Part shown: in pieces, positions 30,437 through 39,990 of the stretch
Position numbering within the stretch: the stretch's first letter is position 1
Layout: every line of letters begins with the position of its first letter
DNA from: Nucisporomicrobium flavum
GTDB lineage: Bacteria; Actinomycetota; Actinomycetes; Mycobacteriales; Micromonosporaceae
Assembly (NCBI RefSeq): GCF_016464385.1
Contig: NZ_JADMLH010000016.1
Location: 62,001-126,000, forward strand
Length of the DNA stretch: 64,000 bases
Reading direction: 5' to 3'
Position numbers and translations under genes: made by a program
The notes under the pieces: model-generated
What the model was told of the DNA's origin: nothing
Database searches by the model: none
Seen by the model: only the letters and a program-made list of their open reading frames with translations

Positions 30437-31048
30437 TCAGCCGCCGGTCAGTACGCGGCCGTATCCGTCGAAGGAGAAGTCGGTGTAGCGCTGGTTCTGC
30501 CCCGTCCAGCCGGCCTTCGGCGCGAGGCCGGTCGAGGACGCGGTGAAGGTGACGAGCATGCCGGCTGCGGCCGCCGATGGGTAGCCGCCGACCTTCTCGT
30601 CCGGCGCGGTGGCTCCAGACCTGCGAACCGCTGCCGGTCAGGCCCGAGGACGAGCCGCGCAGCAGCACGGCCGTCCCCGCGTCGGCGTTGCTGCCGACGT
30701 CGCGGCCGTCGCCGGTGAGGTCGCCGACGGCGAGGGCGGAGCCGAACCCGTCGTCTGCGGCGGAGGTGCCAGGCACGCCCGGACTGCTCTTATTGATGTG
30801 TACGGCGCGCGTGAGCGCCAGCCCGTCCGCACTTCCGGGCAGTATCCAGAGGCCGCCGGCCTGCACCGAGCCCGCGTGGGTGTCCGGCTCGCACGTGGTG
30901 GCGATGACGAGGTCGTCGTACCGGTCACCGTTGAAGTTGCCCGTGGTCAGCTGATCTCCGGCGTTGCCGCCGCGGCCACGGGTGCCATGGCGGGCAGCCC
31001 GACCACCAGCAGAGCCGCACCCAGAGCCGCCGTGATCTTGCGCCGCAC
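30437..31048 (-). pseudogene. Decayed FG-GAP/integrin-like repeat protein
   Basis: The remains of a secreted repeat protein in at least three frames. A GTG at 31048 opens a good signal peptide (ALGAALLVVGLPAMAPVAAA) that stops after about 33 codons. A second frame then encodes FG-GAP-like repeats (GNFNGDRYDDLVIATT, FGSALAVGDLTGDGRD, GTAVLLRGSSSGLTGSGSQV). A third frame carries the C-terminal end (LVTFTASSTGLAPKAGW and YTDFSFDGYGRVLTGG). Only about 200 codons remain and repeats are missing. Intact relatives have around 400-500 residues and bind ligands or calcium at the surface. Confidence 0.8.
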
Positions 31049-31103
31049 TTTCGCCCCCGTCTATCGATGTGCAGCGCAGTGCACGGGAGGCCGCCCGCTG
31101 GAG

Positions 31104-31169
31104 ATGTCAAATTTTCTGTACACCAAGTCAAGAATTTGCTACCTTCGCCGTGTCAAACTTTGTGGACAC
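31104..31169. promoter_or_regulatory. Repeated operator-like sites before the membrane protein/Xre operon
   Basis: Two 19-base sites match at 16 positions: TGTCAAATTTTCTGTACAC (31104-31122) and TGTCAAACTTTGTGGACAC (31151-31169). A weaker third, AGTCAAGAATTTG, is at 31125-31137. Each full site has TGTC and GTACA/GGACA ends in inverted order. The AT-rich block ends two bases before the ribosome-binding site of the next gene. It is a good candidate for autoregulation by the Xre protein of the operon. Confidence 0.5.
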
Positions 31170-31182
31170 GGGGAGGCCTCCG

Positions 31183-31608
31183 ATGGCGTACGTGGAGAAG
31201 CGGGCCTGGATCAGGCTGGTGGTCGCCGTGCTCGGCTACACGGCGTACGTGATCGTCATCGCCGGCCGGCTGGGCGGCCGGGCGCCGGCGGACGTGCCCT
31301 ACCGCGACGCGCTGCTCTGGACCGTCGGGCTGGCGATCGTCGCGTCGATCGTTGCCGAGATCGCCATGGGCTCGGTTCCGGGCACGTCCCGGGACACCGA
31401 CGAGCGGGACCGGGAGATCGGCCGGCTCGGGGAGCACGTGGGCCAGTCGTTCGTGGTGATCGGCGCGGTGGCGGCGATGCTCATGGCGATGGGGGAGTGG
31501 GACCGGTTCTGGATCGCCAACGTGGTCTACCTCTGTTTCGTGCTGTCGGCGATCCTCGGCGGCATCGCCAAGGTCGTGGTCTACCGCCGGGGCGTGCCGC
31601 AGTGGTGA
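31183..31608 (+). CDS. Four-helix membrane protein paired with an Xre regulator
   Basis: A 141-residue protein with four predicted transmembrane helices (LVVAVLGYTAYVIVIAG, ALLWTVGLAIVASIVAEI, SFVVIGAVAAMLMAMG, VVYLCFVLSAILGGIAK) and a conserved-looking loop DERDREIGRLGEHVGQS. I know similar proteins next to small HTH regulators in actinobacteria but not their function. The ATG has GGGAGG six bases upstream. Its TGA overlaps the GTG of the regulator, so the pair is co-translated. Confidence 0.82.
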   Translation: MAYVEKRAWIRLVVAVLGYTAYVIVIAGRLGGRAPADVPYRDALLWTVGLAIVASIVAEIAMGSVPGTSRDTDERDREIGRLGEHVGQSFVVIGAVAAMLMAMGEWDRFWIANVVYLCFVLSAILGGIAKVVVYRRGVPQW

Positions 31609-31835
31609 AGCCGACCCGGGTGACCAACCGCATCCGCTCGCTGCGCTTCGCCCGCGACGAGATGACCCAGGCCGACCTCGCCGAGCGCATCGGCGTCACC
31701 CGGCAGACCCTCAACGCCATCGAGCAGGGCAAGTACTCGCCGAGCCTGGAGGTGGCCTTCCGGGTCGCCCGGGTCTTCGGGGTGCCGCTCGACGACGTGT
31801 TCCAGTATCCGGAGACGTCCGAGGAGCAGCCGTGA
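31605..31835 (+). CDS. Xre-family HTH regulator
   Basis: A 76-residue DNA-binding protein consisting of little more than a Cro/C1-type HTH (MTQADLAERIGVTRQTLNAI through KYSPSLEVAFRVARVFGVPL). Small YozG-like regulators of this type pair with membrane proteins. GTGA overlaps tie it to the gene before and to the oxidoreductase after, giving a three-gene operon. The repeats upstream of the operon are its likely binding sites. Confidence 0.9.
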   Translation: MKPTRVTNRIRSLRFARDEMTQADLAERIGVTRQTLNAIEQGKYSPSLEVAFRVARVFGVPLDDVFQYPETSEEQP

Positions 31836-32806
31836 GAGCAATCGTCCGCGACACGTACGGCCCGGCCGCCGGCCTGCACCTGCGGGAGGTGAGCCGGCCG
31901 CCGATCGGCGGGAACGACGTCCTGGTCCGGGTGCACGCAGCCGCGGTGGACCCCGGCGTCTGGATCTTCATGACCGGCCGTCCGCTGGCCGTCCGCCTGG
32001 CTACGGGCCTCCGCCGGCCGCGCGTCGCCGGCCTCGGCCGTGATCTCGCCGGAGTCGTCGCGGAGGTCGGCGCCGGCGTCACCGGGCTACGTCCGGGCGA
32101 CGAGGTGTACGGCACCTGCGAGACCGGCTCGCTCGCCGAGTACGCGGTCGCGCGGCCGCAGCGGCTGGCACGCAAGCCGGCCGGCCTCACCTTCGAGCAG
32201 GCGGCGGCGGTGCCGATCTCCGCGGTGACAGCCCTGCAGAGCCTCGGCGTCGCCGGGGTGAGCGCCGGGCAGCACGTGATGATCATCGGCGCGGGTGGCG
32301 GCGTCGGCACGTACGCGGTGCAGCTGGCCCGCGCCTCCGGTGCCGTGGTCACCGCCGTGTGCAGTGGCGCCAGGGCCGAGCTGGTGCGCTCGCTCGGCGC
32401 CGAACACGTCATCGACTACACCCGACAGGAGATCACCGACCGCGGCGAGCGCTACGACGTCGTCGTCGACACCGCGGGGAACCGCCCGCTGTCGCTGCTC
32501 CGGCAGGTGGCCGGCGAGCGCGGGGCGATCGTTCTGGTCGGCGGCGGGCACGCGCGCGGGCGGTGGCTCGGCGGTTTCCAGCGGCAGATGGCCGCGCCGG
32601 TGCTCTCGCTGTTCGGCGCCGCCCGGGTGCTCGGCGTGACCGCGCGGGTGGACCGGCAGAGCATCGAGGAGCTCACCCCGTTGCTGGAGTCCGGAGCCGT
32701 GACCCCCGTCATCGGCGGGACCTATGCCCTCGCCGACGCGGCGGCCGCGCTCCGCGAGCTCGAGCAGGGCCACCCCACCGGAAAGATCGTCGTCACCATC
32801 GCCTGA
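31832..32806 (+). CDS. Zinc-independent MDR-type NAD(P)H:quinone oxidoreductase / alcohol dehydrogenase
   Basis: A 324-residue medium-chain dehydrogenase/reductase. It has the GroES-like N-terminal fold (GLGRDLAGVVAEVGAGVTGL, RPGDEVYGTCETG) and a Rossmann nucleotide motif GAGGGVGTYAVQLARASGA. Structural- and catalytic-zinc cysteines are lacking, placing it with quinone oxidoreductase-like enzymes. The substrate is unknown. The GTG overlaps the Xre stop by four bases, so it may be a target of that regulator. Confidence 0.88.
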   Translation: MRAIVRDTYGPAAGLHLREVSRPPIGGNDVLVRVHAAAVDPGVWIFMTGRPLAVRLATGLRRPRVAGLGRDLAGVVAEVGAGVTGLRPGDEVYGTCETGSLAEYAVARPQRLARKPAGLTFEQAAAVPISAVTALQSLGVAGVSAGQHVMIIGAGGGVGTYAVQLARASGAVVTAVCSGARAELVRSLGAEHVIDYTRQEITDRGERYDVVVDTAGNRPLSLLRQVAGERGAIVLVGGGHARGRWLGGFQRQMAAPVLSLFGAARVLGVTARVDRQSIEELTPLLESGAVTPVIGGTYALADAAAALRELEQGHPTGKIVVTIA

Positions 32807-32839
32807 CGGGGTCGGAAGGGCCTGTGTCACGCTGGGCGG

Positions 32840-33601
32840 ATGCGGATCGCGTCGCTGCACACGTACCCGGTGAAGGGTTGTCACCGCCTCGACCACGACG
32901 AGGCGGTGACCGAACCGTGGGGCCTGGCCGGCGACCGCCGCTGGATGGTGATCGACGCCGACGGGGTCGGTGTCACCCAGCGCGAGGCGCCCGCCCTCAC
33001 CGGCCTGCATGCGGTGCCGCGGCCCGGCGGGATCGTGCTCAACGGCGTCGACGTCGCCGAGCCCGTCGACGCGCCCGAGACGACCGTGCATGTCTTCAGC
33101 TCTCAGCCGCCGGCCATGGCCCGGCTCGCCGCCGCGGCCCAGCCCCTGATCAGCGAGCTCGTCGGCCGTGACGCCCGGCTGGCCTGGCTCGGCGACCCCG
33201 CGACCCGGCAGGTGTCGTTCGCCGACGGCTTCCCCGTGCAGCTCGCCAACGAGGCGTCCCTCGACGCGCTCAACGCCCACCTCGACGAGCCGGTCCCGAT
33301 GACCCGGTTCCGCCCCAACATCGTCGTCTCCGGCGCCGCTGCCTGGGCCGAGGACGCCTGGATCGGCGGGCGCCTGCGCATCGGGGATGTGACGTTCCGC
33401 GTCGCCGAGCACTGCAACCGCTGCGTGGTGACGACCATCGATCAGGAGACCGGCGAGGGAGGCCGGGAACCCCTGCGCCTGCTCGGCGCGATCCGCCGGT
33501 ACGCCGACGGCCTGCGCTTCGGCATCCAGCTCGTCCCGGACGTCGCCGCAGGTGAGACGCAGGTCATCCGGGTGGGGGAGCCTGTCTTAAGCGTCCCTTA
33601 G
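32840..33601 (+). CDS. MOSC domain protein
   Basis: A 253-residue protein with an MOSC N-terminal beta-barrel (RIASLHTYPVKGCHRLDHDE, GLAGDRRWMVIDADG) and a C-terminal MOSC domain containing the conserved RFRPNIVVSG and the cysteine region EHCNRCVVTTID. MOSC proteins (YcbX, mARC) bind molybdenum cofactor and reduce N-hydroxylated compounds; that activity is likely here but the electron partner is not adjacent. The ATG is 33 bases after the oxidoreductase stop. Confidence 0.9.
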   Translation: MRIASLHTYPVKGCHRLDHDEAVTEPWGLAGDRRWMVIDADGVGVTQREAPALTGLHAVPRPGGIVLNGVDVAEPVDAPETTVHVFSSQPPAMARLAAAAQPLISELVGRDARLAWLGDPATRQVSFADGFPVQLANEASLDALNAHLDEPVPMTRFRPNIVVSGAAAWAEDAWIGGRLRIGDVTFRVAEHCNRCVVTTIDQETGEGGREPLRLLGAIRRYADGLRFGIQLVPDVAAGETQVIRVGEPVLSVP

Positions 33602-33644
33602 AGGAGTTGCCCCGGGCCGCCGTACCCGCGCAGGATGCCTCAGC

Positions 33645-34550
33645 GTGACAGCTCATCGGCTCCTGCGTCCCCGCTGGCTCGCCACCGGCGGCGCCGTCCT
33701 CCTGGCCGGCGTCCTCGGGATCGCGCTGCTGCTGCAGAACGGCGGCGGCGCCTGCGCCGCCCCGCCGACCAGCGCCAAGCACAAGGGCAAGGCCACGTTC
33801 TACGACCTCGCCGGAGCGACGGGCAACTGCAACTTCAGACCCCCCGCCGACGACCTGTACGTCGCCCTGGGCCGCACCGAATACTCGGCGGCCCTGTCGT
33901 GCGGCAGCTACATCGACGTCACCGGCCCCAAGGGCAAGGTCCGAGTCAAGGTCTTCGACTCCTGCCCCGAATGCACCGTGGGCTGGCTCGACCTGAGCCG
34001 TACGGCCTTCAAGAAGATCGCCGACCCGGTCCAGGGGGTCGTCCCCATCACCTACCGCGCGGTCCCCAACGCGACGACCCCCGGCCCGCTCAGCATCACC
34101 TTCGCCGAGGGCTCGTCCCAGTACTGGTGGGCCGTCCTCATCGACAACCACGCCAACCCCATCAAGTCGGTCAAGGCGAAGGGCCCGGGCGGCTCCTGGA
34201 TGACCGCCACCCACGCCGACTACAACTTCTGGATCATCGACCGGCGCACCGGCAGCGGCCCGTTCCAGATCAAGATGACCGACATCTACGGCAACACGGT
34301 CACGGCGAAGAACATCAAACTGATCCCGAAGAAGAAGCAGACGACATCCGTACGCTTCGCCGGCGGCTCGACGGTCGCCGAGGCCCCCTCGAAGTCCCAC
34401 TCGCCGTCCCCGTCACCGTCCCCCTCGAAGAAGAAGCCGTCCCCGTCGGCCTCCCCGTCGAAGGCGCAGCTGGCCGAGGCGGCATCCGTGGCACCGACGC
34501 AGGAGGAAAACCTGGCGCTGGCCGCGGCCGCCCCCAAGCCGACCTGCTGA
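33645..34550 (+). CDS. Secreted expansin-like protein
   Basis: A 301-residue exported protein. Residues 1-37 form a signal/anchor, followed by a double-psi beta-barrel with KATFYDLAG, CGSYIDVTGPKGKVRVKV, FDSCPECTVGWLDLS (the conserved catalytic-site Asp of expansins) and a CBM63-like domain (YWWAVLIDNHANPI, GPFQIKMTDIYGN). The end is a Ser/Pro/Lys linker (SPSPSPSPSKKKPSPSASPS). Bacterial expansins loosen cellulose or peptidoglycan without hydrolysis, often at plant surfaces. The GTG start at 33645 precedes the signal. It is monocistronic. Confidence 0.88.
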   Translation: MTAHRLLRPRWLATGGAVLLAGVLGIALLLQNGGGACAAPPTSAKHKGKATFYDLAGATGNCNFRPPADDLYVALGRTEYSAALSCGSYIDVTGPKGKVRVKVFDSCPECTVGWLDLSRTAFKKIADPVQGVVPITYRAVPNATTPGPLSITFAEGSSQYWWAVLIDNHANPIKSVKAKGPGGSWMTATHADYNFWIIDRRTGSGPFQIKMTDIYGNTVTAKNIKLIPKKKQTTSVRFAGGSTVAEAPSKSHSPSPSPSPSKKKPSPSASPSKAQLAEAASVAPTQEENLALAAAAPKPTC

Positions 34551-34569
34551 GCCAGCCTCTTTCACCTCG

Positions 34570-35145
34570 TCAAGGGCGACGACGCTGCAGCAGTGAAGCA
34601 ATTTCCAGCTGGAACGGAAACGGCTCCTCGGCGATGAGCGTCTCACCCGGGCCGGTGACCACGGCGGGGACGTAGTGGTTGCCGGACAGCCGCTCGAGGT
34701 GCAACTCGACTGAGTCGTCCGGCTGTTCGACCCGCAGATACCAGCCGATCTCGGCGGCTGCGTACAACTGCGGTTTGAGCAGGCGATCCACCCCGGCATT
34801 GCTCGGCGACACGACCTCGATGACCAGCTTGGCCTCGGCGGCCTCCACCGTCGTACCGACGTCGTCGGTGTCGGCCACGACGAGGTCCGGCTGCACGATC
34901 CGCCCGCCGGCCAGCCGAAGGTTGACATCCAGCAGGACGAGGAGGCCAGCTTGCTCGGCCGCGGCGTAGAGGCCGGTCGCCAGCAAGAACGCGATGTGCT
35001 GATGGCGCTTGCCCGGCGCGGGGCCGACCCACAGGCCTCCGTCGATCAGCTCGATCCGATTCTTGGTCTGGCCGAGCGCGAAGTATTCCTCCTCGCTCCA
35101 CGGGTCCGTTTGGCATCGGGACATTGTCGTGAAGCAAGTTGTCAT
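34570..35145 (-). CDS. Uma2 (DUF820) family endonuclease
   Basis: A 191-residue restriction-endonuclease-fold protein. The PD-(D/E)xK-type core is [13 protein letters not shown] (Asp87) and [10 protein letters not shown] (Glu110), followed by Lys124 and the [12 protein letters not shown] segment typical of the family. Uma2 genes are numerous in actinobacteria and cyanobacteria; their function is not established, with links to mobile elements proposed. The ATG at 35145 or the one at 35124 may be the start. Confidence 0.85.
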   Translation of the reverse strand: MTTCFTTMSRCQTDPWSEEEYFALGQTKNRIELIDGGLWVGPAPGKRHQHIAFLLATGLYAAAEQAGLLVLLDVNLRLAGGRIVQPDLVVADTDDVGTTVEAAEAKLVIEVVSPSNAGVDRLLKPQLYAAAEIGWYLRVEQPDDSVELHLERLSGNHYVPAVVTGPGETLIAEEPFPFQLEIASLLQRRRP

Positions 35146-35202
35146 AAGACTAAGAGGGTCGTCAAGTCGCCGCCTCCCGATTGCCGCCCCTAAGCCGTCC
35201 TG

Positions 35203-35763
35203 TCAGCGCAGGTCGAGCCACATGAAGACTTCGTCGCGGTCGTCGCCGGGGGCCACGCGCAGGGCGCCCGGGATGCGGCCGGTCACGCGGTAGCCCGCCT
35301 TGGCGTAGAAGCCTTCCAGTCCGTGCCCGTCGCGCAGCGTCACCTGCAGGCCGGCGAGGCCGAGCGCGCGACCCACCTCGGCGGCCTCCCGCAGCAGCGC
35401 CGCGCCGTACCCGCGGCCTTGGCTGCCGGGAAGCACCATGACCCGCTTGAGCACCCGCCAGTGCGCCTTGAGCTCGAAGCGGTTGTCGATGATGAGCAGG
35501 AGGGCGGCGAGGCGGTCGTCGTCCATGCCGATCAGCAGGCGGTCCGGGCCGGTGTCCTCGCCTTCAGTCCGGTTGTGGGTGGCGGCGGGGTGGTTGGACA
35601 GGGCGGCGAACGCGGCGGCGGCGACCGGGCGGACCTCGTCGGCGGTGACCGGGGCGACGAACCCGACCGCGCCGCCGGCGTTGGTGACGTCGACCCACAG
35701 GTCGACGATCTGCTCGCGGAGCCGTGGGGTCAGCGGGGGATCGAGAACGAAGGTCAACGCCAT
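35203..35763 (-). CDS. GNAT-family N-acetyltransferase
   Basis: A 186-residue acetyltransferase. The acetyl-CoA pyrophosphate loop is VLPGSQGRGYGAALL, followed by a GNAT beta-bulge LGLAGLQVTLRDG and the motif HGLEGFYAKAGYRVTGR. The acceptor is unknown. The ATG at 35763 lacks nearby genes on the same strand within operon distance except the downstream Uma2 gene, which starts 58 bases later. Confidence 0.88.
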   Translation of the reverse strand: MALTFVLDPPLTPRLREQIVDLWVDVTNAGGAVGFVAPVTADEVRPVAAAAFAALSNHPAATHNRTEGEDTGPDRLLIGMDDDRLAALLLIIDNRFELKAHWRVLKRVMVLPGSQGRGYGAALLREAAEVGRALGLAGLQVTLRDGHGLEGFYAKAGYRVTGRIPGALRVAPGDDRDEVFMWLDLR

Positions 35764-35918
35764 CCGCCCATCGTCCCGTCGCCCCGGCCCCTCGTGGCCG
35801 CGGCCCGCGTCACCGTGACGCGGGCCGCAGCCGGGGGCCGGTCATCCGAGCGCCCGCCGACGTGGGGGGTTAGGGGTCAGGCGGTGCACCACGGTGCCGG
35901 CGTTCACTGCGCAGGGCG

Positions 35919-37049
35919 CTACTGCACCTGCGCCTTCGTGTAGAAGCCACTGTCGATCAGTGCCTTCTCGTAGTTGCTCTTGGTGACGATCGCCGTGTCG
36001 AGCAGCGTGGACGGCACGACCTTCACGCCGTTGTCGTAGTCCTTGGTGTTGTTCGTGGCCGGCTTCTGCCCCTTCAGCACGGCGTCGGCCATCTGCGCGC
36101 TGGTCTTGGCCAGCTGCCGGTAGTCCTTGAAGATCGTCGAGTACTGCTCGCCCGCGATGATCGACTTCACCGAGGCGGCCTCGGCGTCCTGGCCGGTCAC
36201 GACCGGATAGGGGTGGGCGGCCGTGCCGTACCCGTTGCTCTTCAGCGCGGAGAGAATGCCGATCGAGATGCCGTCGTACGGCGACAGCACGCCGTCCACC
36301 GTCAGGCCCGAGCGGTACGTCGAGGTCAGCAGGTTCTCCATCCGGTCCTGGGCGACGGCCGGCTTCCACCGCAGGATCGCGATCGTCTTGAAGTCGGTCT
36401 GCTTGCTGGGCACCTTCAGCGTCCCGTTCTCCAGGTACGGCTTCAGCACCGACATCGCGCCGTTGTAGAAGAACGTGGAGTTGTTGTCGTCCGCGGACCC
36501 GGCGAACAGCTCGACGTTGAACGGGCCCTTGGCCGAGCCCTTGGACCCGTCGGCGTTGAGCAGCTTCAGGCCGGTCAGCAGCGAGGTCGCCTGCTGCACG
36601 CCGACCCGGTAGTTGTCGAAGGTCGCGTAGTAGTCCACGTTCGGCGATTTACGGATCAGCCGGTCGTACGCGATCACCGGGATCTTGTTGTCCGCCGCGC
36701 TCTGCAGCTGGGTGGTGAGCGCGGTGCCGTCGATCGACGCGATGATCAGCAGCTTGGCGCCCCGGGTGATCTGGTTGTCCAGCTGGTTGACCTGGGTGGG
36801 GATGTCGTCCTCGGCGAACTGCAGGTCGACCTTGTACCCGAGGGCCTCGAGCTCCTTCTTGAGGTTCTCGCCGTCGCCGTTCCAGCGCTCCGAGGACCGC
36901 GTGGGCATGGTGACGCCGACCAGCGCGCCGGCGTTGTCGGTGCCGGCCGCCGCCTTCTTGTCCGTCGTCTTCTCGCTGGAACCACAGGCGGCCGCCGAGA
37001 AGGCCAGGACGACGACGGACACCGCCGCCACGATGCGGTTGGATCGCAT
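35919..37049 (-). CDS. Sugar ABC transporter substrate-binding lipoprotein
   Basis: A 376-residue periplasmic-binding-protein type 1 lipoprotein (ribose/xylose/ChvE class). The lipobox FSAAACGSS lipidates Cys22. Sugar-site segments include [55 protein letters not shown] and [15 protein letters not shown], closest to xylose- or multiple-sugar-binding proteins. The ATG at 37049 has GAGGAG seven bases upstream. No permease or ATPase gene lies within the window near it, so it is an orphan binding protein. Confidence 0.9.
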   Translation of the reverse strand: MRSNRIVAAVSVVVLAFSAAACGSSEKTTDKKAAAGTDNAGALVGVTMPTRSSERWNGDGENLKKELEALGYKVDLQFAEDDIPTQVNQLDNQITRGAKLLIIASIDGTALTTQLQSAADNKIPVIAYDRLIRKSPNVDYYATFDNYRVGVQQATSLLTGLKLLNADGSKGSAKGPFNVELFAGSADDNNSTFFYNGAMSVLKPYLENGTLKVPSKQTDFKTIAILRWKPAVAQDRMENLLTSTYRSGLTVDGVLSPYDGISIGILSALKSNGYGTAAHPYPVVTGQDAEAASVKSIIAGEQYSTIFKDYRQLAKTSAQMADAVLKGQKPATNNTKDYDNGVKVVPSTLLDTAIVTKSNYEKALIDSGFYTKAQVQ

Positions 37050-37119
37050 GCACAACTCCTCAATGCCTGACCGGGACCGCCTGATCGGGCGGTAGAGGGC
37101 CGACCGTATGCAGCCCGGC

Positions 37120-37152
37120 GTTGTTCGTGTTCGGGGCCGATCGCTGAACAAC
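37120..37152. promoter_or_regulatory. Inverted repeat in the divergent SBP/STAND promoter region
   Basis: GTTGTTC (37120-37126) and GAACAAC (37146-37152) form a perfect seven-base inverted repeat with a 19-base spacer, 70 bases before the sugar-binding-protein start. A sugar-responsive repressor site is possible. Evidence is only positional. Confidence 0.3.
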
Positions 37153-37200
37153 AAACGGTGGACATCGGCGAGGACAATGGCGCGGACGAAGGGAGGCCCG

Positions 37201-39924
37201 GTGCCCCGACAGGAACGCCCTCTGGAATCCGAGGAGACGCCCCTGCTGCGATTCGCCGGCGACCTGCGGCGGCTGCGGCGGCGCGTCGGACTGCCCTCGT
37301 ACCGGGAGCTGGGCAAGCGGACGAGCTACTCCGCCGCGGCGCTGTCCGAGGCCCTGTCCGGCCGCCGGCTGCCGAGCCTGGCCATCACCGCCGCGATCGT
37401 CCGGGCCTGCGACGGCGACACCGAGGAGTGGACCGAGCGGTGGCGCCGGCTCGCCGCTGCTCAGCCCGGCGCGGACGAAGCCGTACCCGTGCCGTATGTG
37501 GGCCTGGCCACCTACCAGGTGGGCGACGCCGACCGGTTCTTCGGCCGCGAGGCGCTGACCGACACGCTGCTGACGCTCGTCGACGAGCGCCCGTTGGTCG
37601 GGGTCTTCGGCTCGTCCGGCGCGGGCAAGTCGTCGCTGCTGCGGGCCGGTCTGGTCGCCCGCAGCTCACGCACCGCGATCGTGATGACGCCGGGCGCCGA
37701 CCCGGTCACCGAGCTGGCCGTGGCGATCGCGAACCTCGCCGACGAGCCCGCGGACCGGGTCCGTACCGATCTCGCCGCCGACCCGGAGGCGCTGCGCGGC
37801 TGGCTCGCGAAGGCCGCCGCCGACGTGCTGCTGGTCGTCGACCAGTTCGAAGAGGTGTTCACGCTCTGCGACGAAGCCGCCCGGCTCTGGCTGATCCGGG
37901 CGCTGACCTCGGCCGCCGGACCGCAGAGCCGGGTGGTGGTCAGCGTGCGTGCCGACTTCTACGGTCATTGCGCCCGTCATCCGGAGCTGGTGACAGCATT
38001 GCACCGCGCCCAGGTGCTGGTGGGCCCCATGACCACCGAGGAACTTCGCTCGGCCGTCGCCGGACCGGCCGCCGGCGCCGGGGCCACGATCGAGACGGCG
38101 CTGGTGGCCCGGCTCGTCTCGGACGTCAGCGGGCAACCCGCCGTGCTGCCGCTGGTGTCGCACACGCTCGCCGAGATGTGGCGCCGACGCCGCGGCGTGG
38201 CCCTCACGCTGGCCGGATACGAGGACGTCGGCGGGATCGAGCACGCACTCGCGCGTACCGCCGAGCACACCTTCGAGCAGCTCACGGAGGACGACCGCAG
38301 CGCCGCACGGCTGCTGTTCCTGCGCCTGGTCGTGCCGGGCGACGGCACCGCGGACACCAAGCGCCGGGTACGGCGTACCGATCTGAACGTCCCCGCCGCC
38401 CTCCTGGACCGCCTCGCCGCCGCCCGGCTGATCACCATCGACCGCGACAGCGTCACCCTCACCCACGAGGCGCTGCTGCAGGCCTGGCCACGGCTCGCCG
38501 GGTGGATCGCCGACGACCGCGACGACCTGCGCGCCCTGCACCGGCTCACCGAGGCCACCGCCATCTGGGAAGCGCACGGGAACGACCCCGACACCCTCTA
38601 CCGCGGTACCCGCCTCGAACAGGCCGCCCGGCTGCGCAACCGGCTCAACCCGCGCGAGCGTGCCTTCCTCGACGCCGGTCTCGCCGCCGAGGATGCCCGC
38701 GTACGGGCGGACCAGCGCACCACCCGCCGCCTGCGCCGGCTCGCCGCCGGGCTCACCGCCCTGACCGTCCTGTTGGCCGGGACCGCGATCGTCGCGCGGG
38801 CCGCCCAGCACAGGGCAGCCCGCCAGCGCAACGAGGCGCTGTCCCTGCGCGCCTCCGACGCCGCCCGCGACCTGATCGCCTCGCGGCCCTCCGACGCGGC
38901 GGCCCTGGCGCTGGCCGCGTACCGGCTCGCACCCACCACCGAAGCCCGCGACGTGCTGGTCCTGGCACACGCCGCGGCCGGCGCGACCACGCTGGGCCAC
39001 GGATACACCCAGCCGCCGGGCCGGTATGCGGTCACCTACGACACCGGCACGCAGGGCGAACTGCTCTGGCAGCGCAACGGCGCCGCGTGGCGGCCGGCCG
39101 GCCGGCTGCCCGCCGCGAACGGCTACCTGCACCTCGGCAGCCTCGACGAACGCCGGGCGATCTACTGGACGGGCAGGACCGGCTCGTCCCTCTGGGACCT
39201 GACCGACCTGGACCACCCCCGCCAGATCGAGGTCCCGGCCGGTCTGGGCCAGCTCGACAGCATGGACCGTACGGGATCCCTGCTCAGCGCCATGAGCGCC
39301 GACAGAACGGCCCAGGTGTGGCGGGTGGGCGACCGGTCCATCCGTACGCTGCCCGTTCCGGACGTCAGCGGGACAGCGGTCCTCCCCGACGGCTCCGGCA
39401 TCGTCCTCAGCCGGCACGACGGCGACCAGGACGCCATCGACCTCTGGACCATCGACGGCCGCCGCGTCGGCACCCTCCTGCGCGTCCCGCACCCGGCGGT
39501 CCTCCGAGCCGGACCGGCCGGGCTGATCGCCGTCACGTCGTACGCGGCCACCATCGGCATGACGATCCTGGACGCGACCGACCCCCGGGCCCCGCGAACC
39601 GTGGCGCAGGCCGGCGGCCTCGACGAGATGGCGAACGTCGCGTTCGACGCTGCCGGCCGTACGGTCGCCGTCGTCGACGGCGCGGAGGCCCGCATCTGGG
39701 ACGCGGCGAGCGGGAGGGCCCTGCTCCGGCTGCGTACGCAGGGCCTGCGGCTCACCACGCCCCGGCTCGACGGAAGCGACCTGGCCGTCCTCGACGGCAG
39801 ATCGACGATGTGGCACCTCGACGCGGACCTTGCCGCGGTGATCCAGCAGACCTGCGCGCGGTCCACCACCGTCGACTGGGACCGCTACTTCCCCGACACG
39901 AACCGGCGGCAGCTGTGCCCCTGA
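37201..39924 (+). CDS. HTH-STAND NTPase with C-terminal propeller
   Basis: A 907-residue multidomain protein. Residues 10-85 are an Xre-like HTH ([20 protein letters not shown]). The nSTAND1 NTPase follows ([20 protein letters not shown]) with Walker [10 protein letters not shown] (137-145) and Walker [14 protein letters not shown] winged helix ([17 protein letters not shown]) and one transmembrane helix (about 510-532) lead to a WD40-like propeller to the end. Such proteins are predicted signal receptors that oligomerise; in actinomycetes they are widespread but untested. The GTG at 37201 has GGGAGG four bases upstream; an ATG at 37177 is an alternative. Confidence 0.87.
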   Translation: MPRQERPLESEETPLLRFAGDLRRLRRRVGLPSYRELGKRTSYSAAALSEALSGRRLPSLAITAAIVRACDGDTEEWTERWRRLAAAQPGADEAVPVPYVGLATYQVGDADRFFGREALTDTLLTLVDERPLVGVFGSSGAGKSSLLRAGLVARSSRTAIVMTPGADPVTELAVAIANLADEPADRVRTDLAADPEALRGWLAKAAADVLLVVDQFEEVFTLCDEAARLWLIRALTSAAGPQSRVVVSVRADFYGHCARHPELVTALHRAQVLVGPMTTEELRSAVAGPAAGAGATIETALVARLVSDVSGQPAVLPLVSHTLAEMWRRRRGVALTLAGYEDVGGIEHALARTAEHTFEQLTEDDRSAARLLFLRLVVPGDGTADTKRRVRRTDLNVPAALLDRLAAARLITIDRDSVTLTHEALLQAWPRLAGWIADDRDDLRALHRLTEATAIWEAHGNDPDTLYRGTRLEQAARLRNRLNPRERAFLDAGLAAEDARVRADQRTTRRLRRLAAGLTALTVLLAGTAIVARAAQHRAARQRNEALSLRASDAARDLIASRPSDAAALALAAYRLAPTTEARDVLVLAHAAAGATTLGHGYTQPPGRYAVTYDTGTQGELLWQRNGAAWRPAGRLPAANGYLHLGSLDERRAIYWTGRTGSSLWDLTDLDHPRQIEVPAGLGQLDSMDRTGSLLSAMSADRTAQVWRVGDRSIRTLPVPDVSGTAVLPDGSGIVLSRHDGDQDAIDLWTIDGRRVGTLLRVPHPAVLRAGPAGLIAVTSYAATIGMTILDATDPRAPRTVAQAGGLDEMANVAFDAAGRTVAVVDGAEARIWDAASGRALLRLRTQGLRLTTPRLDGSDLAVLDGRSTMWHLDADLAAVIQQTCARSTTVDWDRYFPDTNRRQLCP

Positions 39925-39925
39925 G

Positions 39926-39973
39926 TTTTTCCGACACCTTGCCGATATAGTTTCCGACGCGATGTCGGTAAAA
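39926..39973. promoter_or_regulatory. TetR-type operator over the ABC operon promoter
   Basis: A palindrome centred near 39961 has arms TTTCCGAC (39951-39958) and GTCGGTAA (39964-39971). A further half-site, TTTTTCCGACA, lies at 39926-39936 and mirrors TGTCGGTAAAA (39963-39973). The sequence TATAGT (39946-39951) between them is a fair -10 element. The binder is probably the TetR protein encoded by the third gene of the operon. Confidence 0.6.
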
Positions 39974-39990
39974 CTGTGGCAGGAGGACGG

